Shown here in pieces: positions 35,401-46,369 of a stretch of DNA of 64,000 nucleotides (the first letter of the stretch is position 1; each line of letters starts with the position of its first letter). The notes under the pieces were generated by a model. That model was not told the origin of the DNA, made no database searches, and saw only the letters and a program-made list of their open reading frames with translations. A program made the position numbers and the translations under genes. The stretch spans positions 3,906,001 through 3,970,000 of the forward strand of contig CM040425.1 in the NCBI GenBank assembly GCA_022702705.1. The letters are read 5' to 3'. This DNA comes from Papilionanthe hookeriana x Papilionanthe teres (Eukaryota > Streptophyta > Magnoliopsida > Asparagales > Orchidaceae).

Positions 35401-36185
35401 TCCTTTTGGTACGACATAAACCCTCACATCCTCGAAGCTATTTGTGTGATTTTATCATACAAGCATAAGTCCTAATTAAGTAAAATTGGCAGGATTGAAA
35501 CATTAAATAATTCTCTCAAATTGAAGCCAAATCATAGGATAGTCGGAAAGTCACCAAAGTTCACTTCGGGTCCGTGACATCCCCTACTTCTCTTTCTTTT
35601 GATTCTAAAAAATAAACTGTTCCAAGTTTGATCTAATCCCTTTCGAAATTCCAAAATTCAATCCTTTGAAACCTCAAACTTTAAAAATCTTGAGAGCAAA
35701 ACCATCGATCATTATCGAGAGTTTTCTTAAGTGACTCCCATCATTTAAGATGTAATTAACTATAGGGGCTTGCCTTTATAGGGAACTTTAAGAACCCAGG
35801 TAATATAAACCCTGCTTAATTCCTTTATATTAAGCAAGAGAATTTGTCGGCTTTTAAAATTGGTTCGAAGACTAAATGGATGTCACAAATCTTCTAGTTT
35901 ATTTAATCAAGCCCCATCATCAAGTAGTGTGTTTATTCTTCAGGATAGATACACGGTTTGTGGTGCGGTGCTCGTTTATATAAACTATTTGGGATTTGAG
36001 ATCGGTTTGATTTCATATCTTAAAAATTTTCAAACTTAAAATTATTTTTAAAAATCAAAATGTTATTTTTCAAATTATATATATTTATATTTAAATTAAA
36101 TTTTAAATCTAAAATTCACCGACAACTTCTATAGGCGACCCCTTTCAAAATACAACACTTAACCTAAAATATGCCGACAACGCCT

Positions 36186-36470
36186 AATGGTGGTGGGTAA
36201 AACCCTCGCAAAAGTCATGTCTTCTCTCGAAGGAAGCCAACCAATACTTGAGGGTCAACACACATATCTTAAAGGTGGTGGGTGAAACCCACATAGAAGG
36301 CTTGTGGACTCCCGAATCAAGCCCTCCAGGACCCAAGGGTCAATGCATAAAACATATGACAAGGTGGGTGAAACCCCACATAGAAAGGAAAGCTAACTTT
36401 TACAGGAAGGACTGTCAGGACTAGAAGGGTAAAAAACTAAGTGGGTGAGAACCCACACAGAAGGAAAGTC
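36186..36470 (+). repeat. ~85-bp tandem repeat with gtgggtgaaacccac core
   Basis: About four imperfect units, at 36188, 36277, 36363 and 36440, each with gtgggt(g/a)aaacccac-like text, an agaagg tail and a gggtcaa(t/c) segment. The core gtgggt/acccac is itself an inverted repeat. The tract starts immediately after the LTR-B end, so its left edge may be cut by the Tat insertion. Confidence 0.65.
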
Positions 36471-38699
36471 AACTTCTGGAAGAAGGGCCGCCATGACCTG
36501 AAATTCAATGCGCAAGGTGTAAGGGAGATAATTTTAAGTCAACCACTAGGGTATTGACCATCTTTAAGTTGCATGGCTACAAAAATTTTAGTACTTTTAT
36601 GTTATTATTTCCAATTTCACTGCTCACCTCAAGCTTCTCCTCAGGAGTGCTGGACAATATTTTTATTTCTGAAGCCTTTTATACATACCTTGAGAATTCT
36701 CTTGCTTTGGAAGGATTACATTTTTTTAATGAAAACTCTCTGTTGTTGCCTGAGCTTAAGAATTCTCAGCATAATATGATTTATTCAACAATAAGCTTGG
36801 ATTAGCTTAATTAAATGAACAAGAAGATAATCTAACCTATTTTTTTATCAAGTTAACCATCTGATGCTTTCTTAGGAGAAAGCTCACAAATAGGAATTCA
36901 ATTCATTAAGACTTACTTTGTATCCCCCTAGGCCACAAGATCTTGCAAATCCTGTGAAGGTGCATACGTGGTATGGCTTAAACCCATTCTTAGGATCTAT
37001 ACTAGATTCAAACTCGAGGATCATTGAAGGTGAAGCAAAGACAAGATAAATTAAGGGGTCCGGTTCCTATTGGATCTATTTCAATGACCTCCATAAATGG
37101 GGGCATAACATCAAGAGTAATGGGATAAGAATCTTCTTAATTCGTTGACTCTTGATCAAGATATATATTTAATAGATAAGTAGATTCTAACTGACAATTT
37201 CGGATATCAAGGTATCCTGACAATTCATGTATTGATTTATCAAGACAAAGTTCTCTGATCAGTTCAGCATGACTATTGACAAGGTGATAATAATCAACCA
37301 TGTCAAACAACACATCCGTGAGATTGGATACAAGAGATAGATCTATCTCGCGGTGATGCTCTTTCACCAAGATCACACGAATGAGTCATTAAGGATCTCG
37401 ACAAGCGAGGCACCATATCCTAGTCGGGTTCAAGGTAGGTTGACTACTTCAAATGCTAGTAAATGAATGAGGTAGAGTAAAATACTCTTTAAAGCAAACA
37501 CAAGAAAGCACATAAATTAGCCTTAGTAATGGAATGCTCTCATTATTAGCTCAGCCAATAGGCAAACTGGCTTAAATCAAATGAGGAATTCTTATATATC
37601 TTGGGAGATGTGTATTCTAGCTAAACATGGATCAATGAAGACAAGCAAAGTGGTTTGGACGACACAACATGCCATCAACAAGAGATTTTGGGGTAGTTCC
37701 CCCAATCAGAGTATAAAACTTCTGTATAGTATCGATTAATAAATGAAAGAGATAAAGTAAACTACTCTTTAAAGCAAACACAAGAAATCCCCTTGCCGTC
37801 AAATGTAGAAGTAAACCTACATGCAGCGTCGGGGGTTTTTGGCTTTATTAAGGCTTTTTAGTGTAGCCTAAGCCAAACATCTCTCTTGGGTGACTATTGT
37901 GCCACATAGCCTCACAAATTATGGCTTGGAAAACAGTTCACACCTTGGACAAAAAACCTTCATGGAGGAGTTTATCTATCAAAGGAGACTAAGACGTTCT
38001 ATCTAGATCATCAGCAATAATTGGCGCAACATCTGGTGCAGTGGAACTAAGTACAACAACAAGGGTCCCATGCAACATCTCGGCTGGCCTCATCACCGGC
38101 ATGATAGATAGGTCTCTCAAGGAACTGTATAGGAGCTCTTGCACAAACTGCTCAGTTATTTTAGAGATTTGAGCAAGGAACTCTTCTCTAGAAATAGGAC
38201 CATACCCTCTCAAGAAGGAAACTGCTTCAAAAATCTTCTTGCTATGAAGATCTATAGTGGAATCATCAATCTAGAAAATAGGATAGAGCAATATGCGTCT
38301 TAAGGAGGTAGAACCCTTCCGGCTATCTTGTTTGGCGTAAAATCCACACACAACCGGAAAACTTCGCAAGGCAATTCTTAGTCAAAGGACCCTGAGATTC
38401 ATTGTGCACTAGCACTGTAATAGGTAAAGAGAAGTGTAGCTGAGTTAGCTATTATAGTCACAAAAATCTGTTCATATTCCTCTGGACGCCCTTATCCAAT
38501 GTAGAGACAGGCGAGACCTCTGAGAAACCTAAAATAACGAGGACTGGGATGGTCATCAAACCTGTGAAAAAATTTCTCTTAATGGAAGTTGCTCCTATGA
38601 TATTCTTGTTTAGAGAACTAGTTGTAGCAGCAACAAAACGAACTTCAAGGTAAGAATGACCTACACCCCGAGGAGGAAAGAACCTCCAAGAGACTCTAG

Positions 38700-39345
38700 C
38701 TGGAACATAGTCCAAATAACCAGACTGTGGAGAGAAATGATTCTCAACTGAAGGGATTTGAGTATCATCCCAGGCCACAATCGAAATGAGTTTGGTGGGG
38801 ACATGGTCTGCACCGCAAGAGGATGAGATGTAATTCTCAGCCAAGACGATGCAAGCATCATTCTGGGCTAAAACTGAAATGAGTCATGGTGGGGACATGG
38901 TGTGCACCTCTAGAGGAAGAGAAAGATTCTTAGTGGATGGTATTTAAGCAATATCTCGGGCCAAGTTCCACATCTCCAAAGGATGTGAAAGGTTATTATT
39001 TGCTGATGGATTTAAGTGTCATCTCGGTTCGGAACTAAAGTGAGTCATGGAAGGGACATGTCTACACAACTAGAGGATGGTACCATAAAAGGTAACTCTA
39101 GCACTCTTTCATGGTACAAGAGGATGAAAATCGCCAATAAATGGAAGGACCATGAGGGTGTTAAAAAATAAGAAAAAGCATTGTAGCACATTGTCGACTA
39201 ATACTAGCATCTTTATTGAGTGAAGGGTGGCGTCATCATGAGAAACTATAATGAAGGGAATGCCAGATGTGCAACTCCTTTTGAAAGGAGGGCACGCAGC
39301 AAACATATGATAGGGATGTGGTCTACTCAACCAGGGATAATTGGA
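38700..39345 (-). repeat. minus-strand decayed tandem repeat, coding ~38-aa units
   Basis: Read on the minus strand, units of about 114 bp recur. The clearest protein version is LAENYISSSCGADHVPTKLI followed by SIVAWDDTQIPSVENHFS; related versions upstream read SLPLEVHTMSPP and SHDDATLHSIK. The last unit runs into a non-repeated tail (YLDYVPARVSWRFFPPRGVG) that stays open to 38458. Stops interrupt the upstream units. I do not recognise the family. Period divisible by three and similar peptide wording suggest former coding sequence. Confidence 0.55.
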
Positions 39346-40584
39346 AAATGACTCTCAATCCAGAGAGCCAAAGACACCTCTTAATGTAGAGTCAGAATAT
39401 GTACAGAAGCCTGTTGTAGGACATTCTACTTAATTTGTAGTAATCTAATCCTGGTACTCCTAGCCTTCCTTCCTAATCTGGAGGATAGGGGGATCCTTAA
39501 GGGAAACCAGAGTAGGGAATGAGGAGAGACAGAAATTACAACGGTGGTAGCAGAGACAAACCTACAAATGACAGAAGACTAACCTACCTTTGGAAGAAAT
39601 ATCTGTGAGAACATGGAGAGATAAGTCTGGAGAAGACCGTCAGGTGCTATGGTGCATAGCTGTTGAGTATTAGCCTCTCTTTTGCAAAAGAAGTGGGCAC
39701 AACGCGAGCCATAGTAGTAGAAACAACTCAGTATGCATGACATCACTTTTAAGGGTGAGCGCTTAAATCAAATGCCTCAAAAGCCATAGAATTATGTAAG
39801 GTAATCCTACAGGGGTACCCAAAGGAACCGAAGGGTATGACACCCTCTAGAGCATAGAAAATGCTCAGGGAGAGGGAAACATAGCTCCTAGGTAGCAGCG
39901 GTCATGACTACCTTTTTTTCTTTTTTGTGACACTAGGTAAAAAGGAATAATGAACAAAAATATGGAAAGGTTAAGAAACTTATTACAAGGTACAACAACA
40001 TTGGTGCACGCAATAATGCATCAATCAACCTGTCGAGGTTGAGAGAAGGAACAAAATGCATCGAGTTGCTACCCATTACTACTGACTCATGGAATGAAAT
40101 CCTGTAGAATGGGCTAGTTACAGAGCTTTTCCCTTTCTTCACGATCAAACTCAACCAACCCCTCCAAGGAAGATTGGGAGTGCCAATACCATGGGAAATT
40201 TGGATTCCAACCCGTATGATTAAGATCGAAGGCTCACAAGTGGGAATCACTTGACTCTAAATAGGAATGGCCAATCCACGAGATTCCTACCATAGGGTTT
40301 CCTCTATAAAATCAACGGTCCATAACATAGGCGTCGTGACCGAGCTGCCTAAACTCAAATAACCCAATGGCCGACTAGGAGTTAGGAAATCGCACCACCG
40401 TGATGGATGTAGAAAGTAGCTCTCTTAACTGTAAGAGAGAAGCCCATGTTTCTGTGAAATCCAATGTTTCTCTGATAATCTTCTGGCGACCTTCCTCTAA
40501 TTAAGGATGGAGATCTCATCTAGCATACGAGAGTGGACACCTCACTTCAATCTCCTCTTCAATAAAACCTCCTCATGCTGATAG

Positions 40585-40589
40585 ATATG
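40585..40589 (+). repeat. Athila-1 target site duplication, left
   Basis: atatg, matching the five bases after the 3' LTR (53886-53890). Confidence 0.92.
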
Positions 40590-42434
40590 TGATGCAAGAA
40601 AAAAATACCTATTTTTATGCCTTGATTTTTATTAAATTTTAAGGATATTATGCTTTAATGAAAGGTATTTTTGTGTTTTTGGATGTAGGTGATACAAAAA
40701 TATTCAAGAAGGAGAAAAATATGAAAAAGGAGCAAAAAGAGCAAAAATGGAGCCAAAATGCAAAATTGTCGAAATTATTGGCCTGACACCTAGGCGCCAG
40801 AGTCCGACACCTAAGCGCCAGCTCGATACAGAAAACTGTTAAGTTTTTTATGACTTTTGGGTGGTTATTTTGATGGTATGAGCGGTTATTGGACTTTCTA
40901 GAAGACTGGCAGTTGTTCCTGATTTATAGGACATGTGATACAATATATTTGGATGCTTCAAAATGGTTTTAATCGCGAAGAGGTGCGATCCAAAGTGAAG
41001 AGGTGCGAAGAAATGGACGCGGTGTCCGGCGCCTAGGCGCCAGATTCCGGCGCCTAGGCGCCAAACACACCTTCTAGAAGATTCATTGAATGTAGACACA
41101 TTTTGAAGAGGTGCCTTGAGGCAACCCTTGAAGCCTATAAATAGGAGGGTATTCCTTCAGAGAAAAACACCACATCTACACCTCCCTATCTAGAGTCCTA
41201 TCTATAGAGAGAATTAGAGAGATCATATTAGGGCCACCTTTTTACTTTCCTTCATAAATTAGTGAGTTTATTTTAGAGTTTGTATTCAGAGTTTGAAAGA
41301 GTTGGTGCATCTGTAGTTCATTACGCTGTGGAGTCAATCGGAATCAGAAGTTCAGTAGGAGAAACATCTGAGATAAGTATTTTTTTATTTTGATTCAAAG
41401 TTTATTTATTATGTTTTTTTATTTAATTTCAATGTGTTCTGAGTAGTTACTTTAATTTTTCCTTTCAAATATGAAAAGATAAATAAGATAATAAAAAAAT
41501 TCATCGGAGAATTAAAAATCATATAGTTTCAAAACATTGTGATGATATTAATACTAGTTCTTAATTTACTATTTAAATTGGCCATTTAAATTGTTAAAAC
41601 CTGTTGAAGAGTTTTGAGACCTAGAAGGAGATGAATTCTTAACTTGTAGATATCACATGAATCCTTGGGTAGTCGAAGGCCTTGTGCGGGTTATTCAAGG
41701 TGAAGTGCAAATAAATAGGAAGATATTATATAATGGGCGTAGAATTGATAAGTTTTTAGAGTGACAGACTAAATTCTTGTGATTTGGCTTATAGAAAAGG
41801 AAAGGGTCACTAGTAGGGCCGACCATAGCAACCCTTGGACATCTAGTAGTGTGAGCCTAGATTAACCCATTCTACTAACAATACATCCGGACTCGATCTA
41901 TAAGCTAGCCAATGTTCTTTGCACCTGGATCAAAGGGTAAAGAATATGAATGCTTCTATTTGGAACAATACCATAAATTTATATTCTCCACGAATATTAT
42001 CATTATCTTAGAAAATCTTGGATTAATTAAAAGGGAGAAAGTTGCTTTCTTATTGCTATTTACATCAATTATTTTATTCTTGCTTTATTATTGCATCTAG
42101 TAAACTAAAGATATTCTATTTTTAATTATAAAAGAAATACTTTAAAATAAAAATATTTAAAGATCTATAACTCTCTCCTCGTGGGATCGATACTGGGGTC
42201 TTTGTTTCAAAGCCCTATATTACTTGAAACTATACGTATACTTGCGTAGAACCCCTAGTGTGTAAAATATTTTCCATAAAAATATATTTATATACACTAG
42301 TCGCTATTATTATTTATAACATATATTTTTGAAAGCATTAATTAGTACGTCGATCTTCAGAGGACTTCGGGTCAAGTTTTTCGCATCATAGCCGGGGACG
42401 AAGATTTTAGTGCACATATATTTATATCGGGTCA
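40590..42434 (+). repeat. Athila-1 5' LTR
   Basis: Starts tgatgcaag and ends gggtca. It has a TATA box tataaata at 41136-41143, two pairs of ggcgcctaggcgcc-type palindromes upstream (40786-40830 and 41033-41062), and the conserved ctcgtgggatcgatactggg block (42178-42197) near the R-U5 end. An older copy of the LTR end plus PBS lies inside, 60 bp before the true end. Confidence 0.93.
41136..41143 (+). promoter_or_regulatory. Athila-1 LTR TATA box
   Basis: gcctataaatagg, conserved in the 3' LTR (near 52586) and in Athila-2 (near 60970). The RNA start is expected near 41165-41175. Confidence 0.75.
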
Positions 42435-42440
42435 AGTTTT

Positions 42441-42458
42441 TGGCACCGTTGCCGGGGA
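42441..42458 (+). promoter_or_regulatory. Athila-1 primer binding site
   Basis: TGGCACCGTTGCCGGGGA, six bases after the LTR end, is complementary to a plant tRNA-Asp 3' end apart from one base. This primer is standard for Athila. Confidence 0.9.
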
Positions 42459-42584
42459 GAGCTGAGGCAAACTTTTAGATTTTAAATATTTTTTATTTTA
42501 TTCATTTTTCTTTATAAAAAAAACAAAAACAAAAACATATATATTATAATAATATTTATTTTAATTCTTGCTAATTGACTTTTT

Positions 42585-45500
42585 ATGCGTAGTTCTGGAT
42601 CTGAAGGATTATTACCTTTAGATTCTGAATTAGATAGAACTGTTAGAAGAATTAAAAAAGGAAAACAAATTAAAAAATTTTAACAAATGACTAATTTACA
42701 TAACAATTTACAAGATCCAATTGAAATTAATGATCAAAATGTTTATAAACCATTAAGGGATTATGCTAACCCTACAGTTGATGAACTTCATATTAGTATT
42801 CAAATACCCACTGTAGATGCTAATTCTTTTGAGCTTAAACCGTCTATTATTCAAATGGTTCAAAACAATCAATTTGGTGGAACACCAAATGAGGAACAAA
42901 TTTACACCTTGCTAGTTTTTTAGAACTTTGTGCTACCTTTAAATATAACAATGTTTCTGATGATGCTATTAGGCTTAGACTCTTTCCTTTTTCTTTAAGA
43001 GATAAAGCAAAGATGTGGCTGAACTCATTAGCAACAGGTTCTATTAAAACATGGGCTGAAATGGCACAAAAATTCCTTGCTAAATATTTTCCTCCTTCTA
43101 AAACAACTAAATTAAGAAATGATATTACTTCATTTAGTCAATTTGAAGGGGAGACAATTTATGAAACTTGGGAAAGATTTAAAGAACTATTAAGAAAATG
43201 TCCTCATCATGCTTTACCTGATTGGTTAATTATTCAAACATTTTATAATGGATTAATTGGATCTTTAAAATCAATTATTGATGCTGCTGCTGGAGGTTCT
43301 TTAATGTCTAAATCATTTGAAGAAGCTTACACTTTGATTGAAGAAATGGCTAACAATAATTTTCAATGGCCTTCTGAAAGGATTAATCCTAAAAGAATGG
43401 CAAGTATTCATTATAATGAAGCCTTTTCTATTTTAGCTTCACAAGTAGCAACAATGTCTAAGAAATTAGATAGTTTAGCTATTAATATATCACATAATAA
43501 CTCCTCTAATATTGAAGATTCTCAAACTATTGAAACTTTACAAGCTATTGCTAGTAAAAATAATCCTTATTCAAATTATTATAATCATGGATGGAAAAAT
43601 CATCCTAATTTTAACTTGAATAATTCACAACAATGGGGTAATAATCAATCTCATCCCACTGGAAATTGGAATAATCAAGTTAATTCAAACTATAAACCAC
43701 CTGAATTTAACAATCAACTAAAAAAGTTATCTATAGAAGAATTAATTTTACAACTAAGTAATCAATTACAAAATCAAAACACTGTTATTCGTAATATTGA
43801 GAATCAAATGGGACAAATCGCTAATTTAATTAATTATAGACCCCCAGGAACACTTCCTAGTAATGTTGAAATCAATCCAAAAGAAACTGGAAAAGAACAT
43901 GAACATGTTAAATCTGTACAACTTAGAAGTGGAAAGGAATTAAAAGAAAGAATGCAGAATGAAATTAAAAAGAAGATTGAGGTTGAAGAGATTGAAAAAT
44001 CTAAAGAAACTCCTTCTCCTAATAAAGATCAAACTGATATTTTTATTAATATGAAAGTTGAAAAACCACCACCACCTTTTCCTCAAAGATTTAAACAGCA
44101 GAAGCTTGATCATCAATTTTCTAAGTTCTTTGAGATTTTTAAGAAATTTACTATAAACACACATTTTGCTGAAGCTTTGGAACATATGCCAACTTATGCA
44201 AAATTTATGAAAGATATTTTAAGTAAGAAAAGAAGATTTGAAGCTTTTGAAACTGTTGCATTAAGTGAAGAATGTAGTGCAATAATTCAAAAGAAATTAC
44301 CTCAAAAACTTAAAGATCCTGGAAGTTTTACTATACCTTGTGCTATTGGAGAAAAGTTTTGTGGAAAAGCTTTATGCGATTTAGGAGCAAGTCTTAATCT
44401 CATGCCATTTTCTATTTTTCGAAAGTTGAATTTAGGAGAGATTACTCCCACCACTGTAACCCTTCAGTTAGTTGATAGATCTATCACTTACCCTAAAGGA
44501 GTTATAGAGGATGTTCTTGTCAAAGTAGATAAATTTATCTTCCCTGTAGATTTCATTGTACTTGATATGGAAGAAGATAAAGGAATACCTATTATTTTAG
44601 GGAGACTTTTTCTAGCGACCGGACGAGCTATGATTGATGTGCAAAAAGGAGAATTAACCATGAGAGTTAATGATCAAGAGATTAAATTTAATGTCCTTAA
44701 ATCAATGAAGTACCCTAACAAAGAAAAATGTTATCGAATGGATATAATTGATTATTTAATTGAGAAACATTATCAAGAAAAATGTAAAGTCATTTCTGAA
44801 GAAAAATTTGAATTATTAACCGATGAAGATGAAGAACTAAAAGAAGAAGAAACTCATTATATTAAAGATAATTGGAAAACTTTGGACATAACTCAAAGTG
44901 ATATACTTTTACCCTCAATTAAAAAAGCCCCTGAACTGGAATTAAAAATTTTACCTTCACATTTAATGTATGCATTTCTGAGAAATTCATTAACTTTACT
45001 TGTTATTATTTCTTCTGAGCTAAGTAAAGATCAAGAAGAAAAATTGATAGGAGTGTTAAAGAATTATAAGAAAGCATTTGGTTGGACAATTGCTGACATA
45101 AAAGGAATAAGCCCGTCCATTTGTATGCATAGAATTTTAATGGAAGAAAATTTTAAACCTACTATTGAACCACAAAGAAGATTAAATCCTATCATGAAAG
45201 AGGTTCTTAAAAAAGAAATTGCTAAGTGGTTAGATGCTGGTATTATTTATCCTATTTCGGATAGCCAATGGATAAGTCATATTCATTGTGTTCCGAAGAA
45301 AGGAGGAGTAACTGTCACTATCAATGATAAAAATGAACTAATTCCTACAAGACAAATTACTGGATGGCGAATTTGCATTGATTATAGGAAATTAAATGAC
45401 GCCACTAAAAAGGATCATTTTCCTTTACCTTTCTTGGATCAAATGCTTGATAAATTAGCTGGACACTCATATTTCTGTTTTCTGGATGGATATTCTGGTT

Positions 45501-46369
45501 ATCATCAATTACCTGTCGCTCCTGAGGACCAAGAGAAAACAATATTTACAAGTCCTTATGGAACATTTGCCTTTAGAAGAATGCCTTTTGGTTTATGTAA
45601 TGCACCTGCAACTTTTCAAAGATGTATGATGTTAATATTTTGTGATTTGATTCACAAAGGAATTGAAATATTCATGGACGATTTTTCAGGTTTTGGAACT
45701 TCTTTTGAATCTTGTTTGGAAAATATTTCCAAAATTTTGAAAAGATGTGAAGAAACAAATTTAGTTCTTAACTGGGAAAAATGTCAATTCATGGTCACAG
45801 AAGGCATTGTACTTGGTCACAAAGTTTCACAAAAAGGGATGGAAGTAGATCAAGCAAAAGTGAAAATTATTGCTGAATTACAACCACCTACTACTGTTAC
45901 TGATGTGAGAAGTTTTCTAGGTCATGCAGGATTTTATAGAAGATATATGAAGGATTTTTCTAAAATTGCTAAACCTCTTTGTTATTTATCGGAAAAAGAT
46001 GCTAAATTTGAATTTAACAAAGACTATGTTAATGTTTTTAATATTTTAAAAGAAAAATTAATTACTGCACCTATCATTGTTGCACCTAATTGGAATAAAT
46101 CTTTTGAATTAATGTGTGATGCAAGTGATTTTGCAATTAGAGCTGTATTGGGACAAAAATATGAGAAAATTTTTAAAGTTATATATTATGCTAGTAAAAC
46201 TCTTACTGAAACTCTAAGAAATTACACTACTACTGAGAAAGAGCTTCTAGATATAGTATATGCCTTTGATAAATTTAGACCTTATCTTCTTGGTACTAAA
46301 TGCATAGTTCATACTGATCATTCCGCTATTAAATATCTAATGTCAAAAAAGGATGTTAACCTAGACTAA
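42585..46369 (+). pseudogene. Athila-1 gag-protease-RT-RNase H (two lesions in gag, then long open frame)
   Basis: The gag start MRSSGSEGLL is followed by TAA near 42681, then YKPLRDYANPTVDE and FELKPSIIQMVQNNQFGG. A one-base loss near 42895 (Athila-2 has gaggatcca there) shifts frame. The reading is then open for over 1,100 codons. The capsid domain (RLFPFSLRDKAKMWLNSL, FPPSKTTKLRNDI, YETWERFKELLRKCPHH) covers about 42960-43400. The protease has DLGAS at 44378-44392. RT has CIDYRKLNDATKKDHFPLPF, FRRMPFGLCNAPATF and the catalytic FMDD at 45671-45682. RNase H starts at CDASDFAIRAVLGQ (near 46115) and includes TTTEKELL. The frame ends at TAA 46367-46369 because one base is missing near 46359. 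The protease and RT motifs look intact. Confidence 0.94.

Larger units (their letters stand above)
29618..36179 (+). mobile_element. Tat LTR-B (3' LTR of Tat-3)
   Basis: A ~6.5-kb LTR ending in aaaatatgccgaca, identical to the end before the Tat-3 primer site. It carries a TATA box (31619-31625), a downstream hairpin (31631-31648), a CpG-rich segment (32120-32420) and the terminal block from 35709. Relative to LTR-C and LTR-A it lacks about 300 bp at 33275 (LTR-C 58721-59023). The bases after the end are acgcc; without the matching 5' flank the target duplication cannot be checked. Short open frames inside (31717-31956 on minus, 32002-32444, 34567-34755 on minus) are not genes. Confidence 0.8.
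36180..40584. other. unassigned DNA between LTR-B and Athila-1
   Basis: About 4.4 kb with no recognisable intact gene. It was contiguous with 53891-55891 before Athila-1 inserted. It holds two tandem-repeat tracts listed separately and several short minus-strand open stretches (37137-37376, 37989-38213, 39933-40250) that I do not recognise. It is probably a degraded transposable element. Confidence 0.5.

Noticed and set aside
36180..40584. A host gene in the gap between elements
   Set aside because: Only short broken frames without recognisable domains or exon-like pattern; repeats dominate.
41912..42100. Open frame in the Athila LTR (MFFAPGSKGKEYECF...), also at 61733-61921
   Set aside because: It lies inside the LTR, is AT-rich with an Ile/Leu-rich tail, and is interrupted by a stop in the 3' LTR copy. 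Similarity between copies is simply LTR similarity.
43940..44185. Minus-strand open frame inside Athila-1 gag
   Set aside because: Shadow of the strongly supported plus-strand gag-pol frame.
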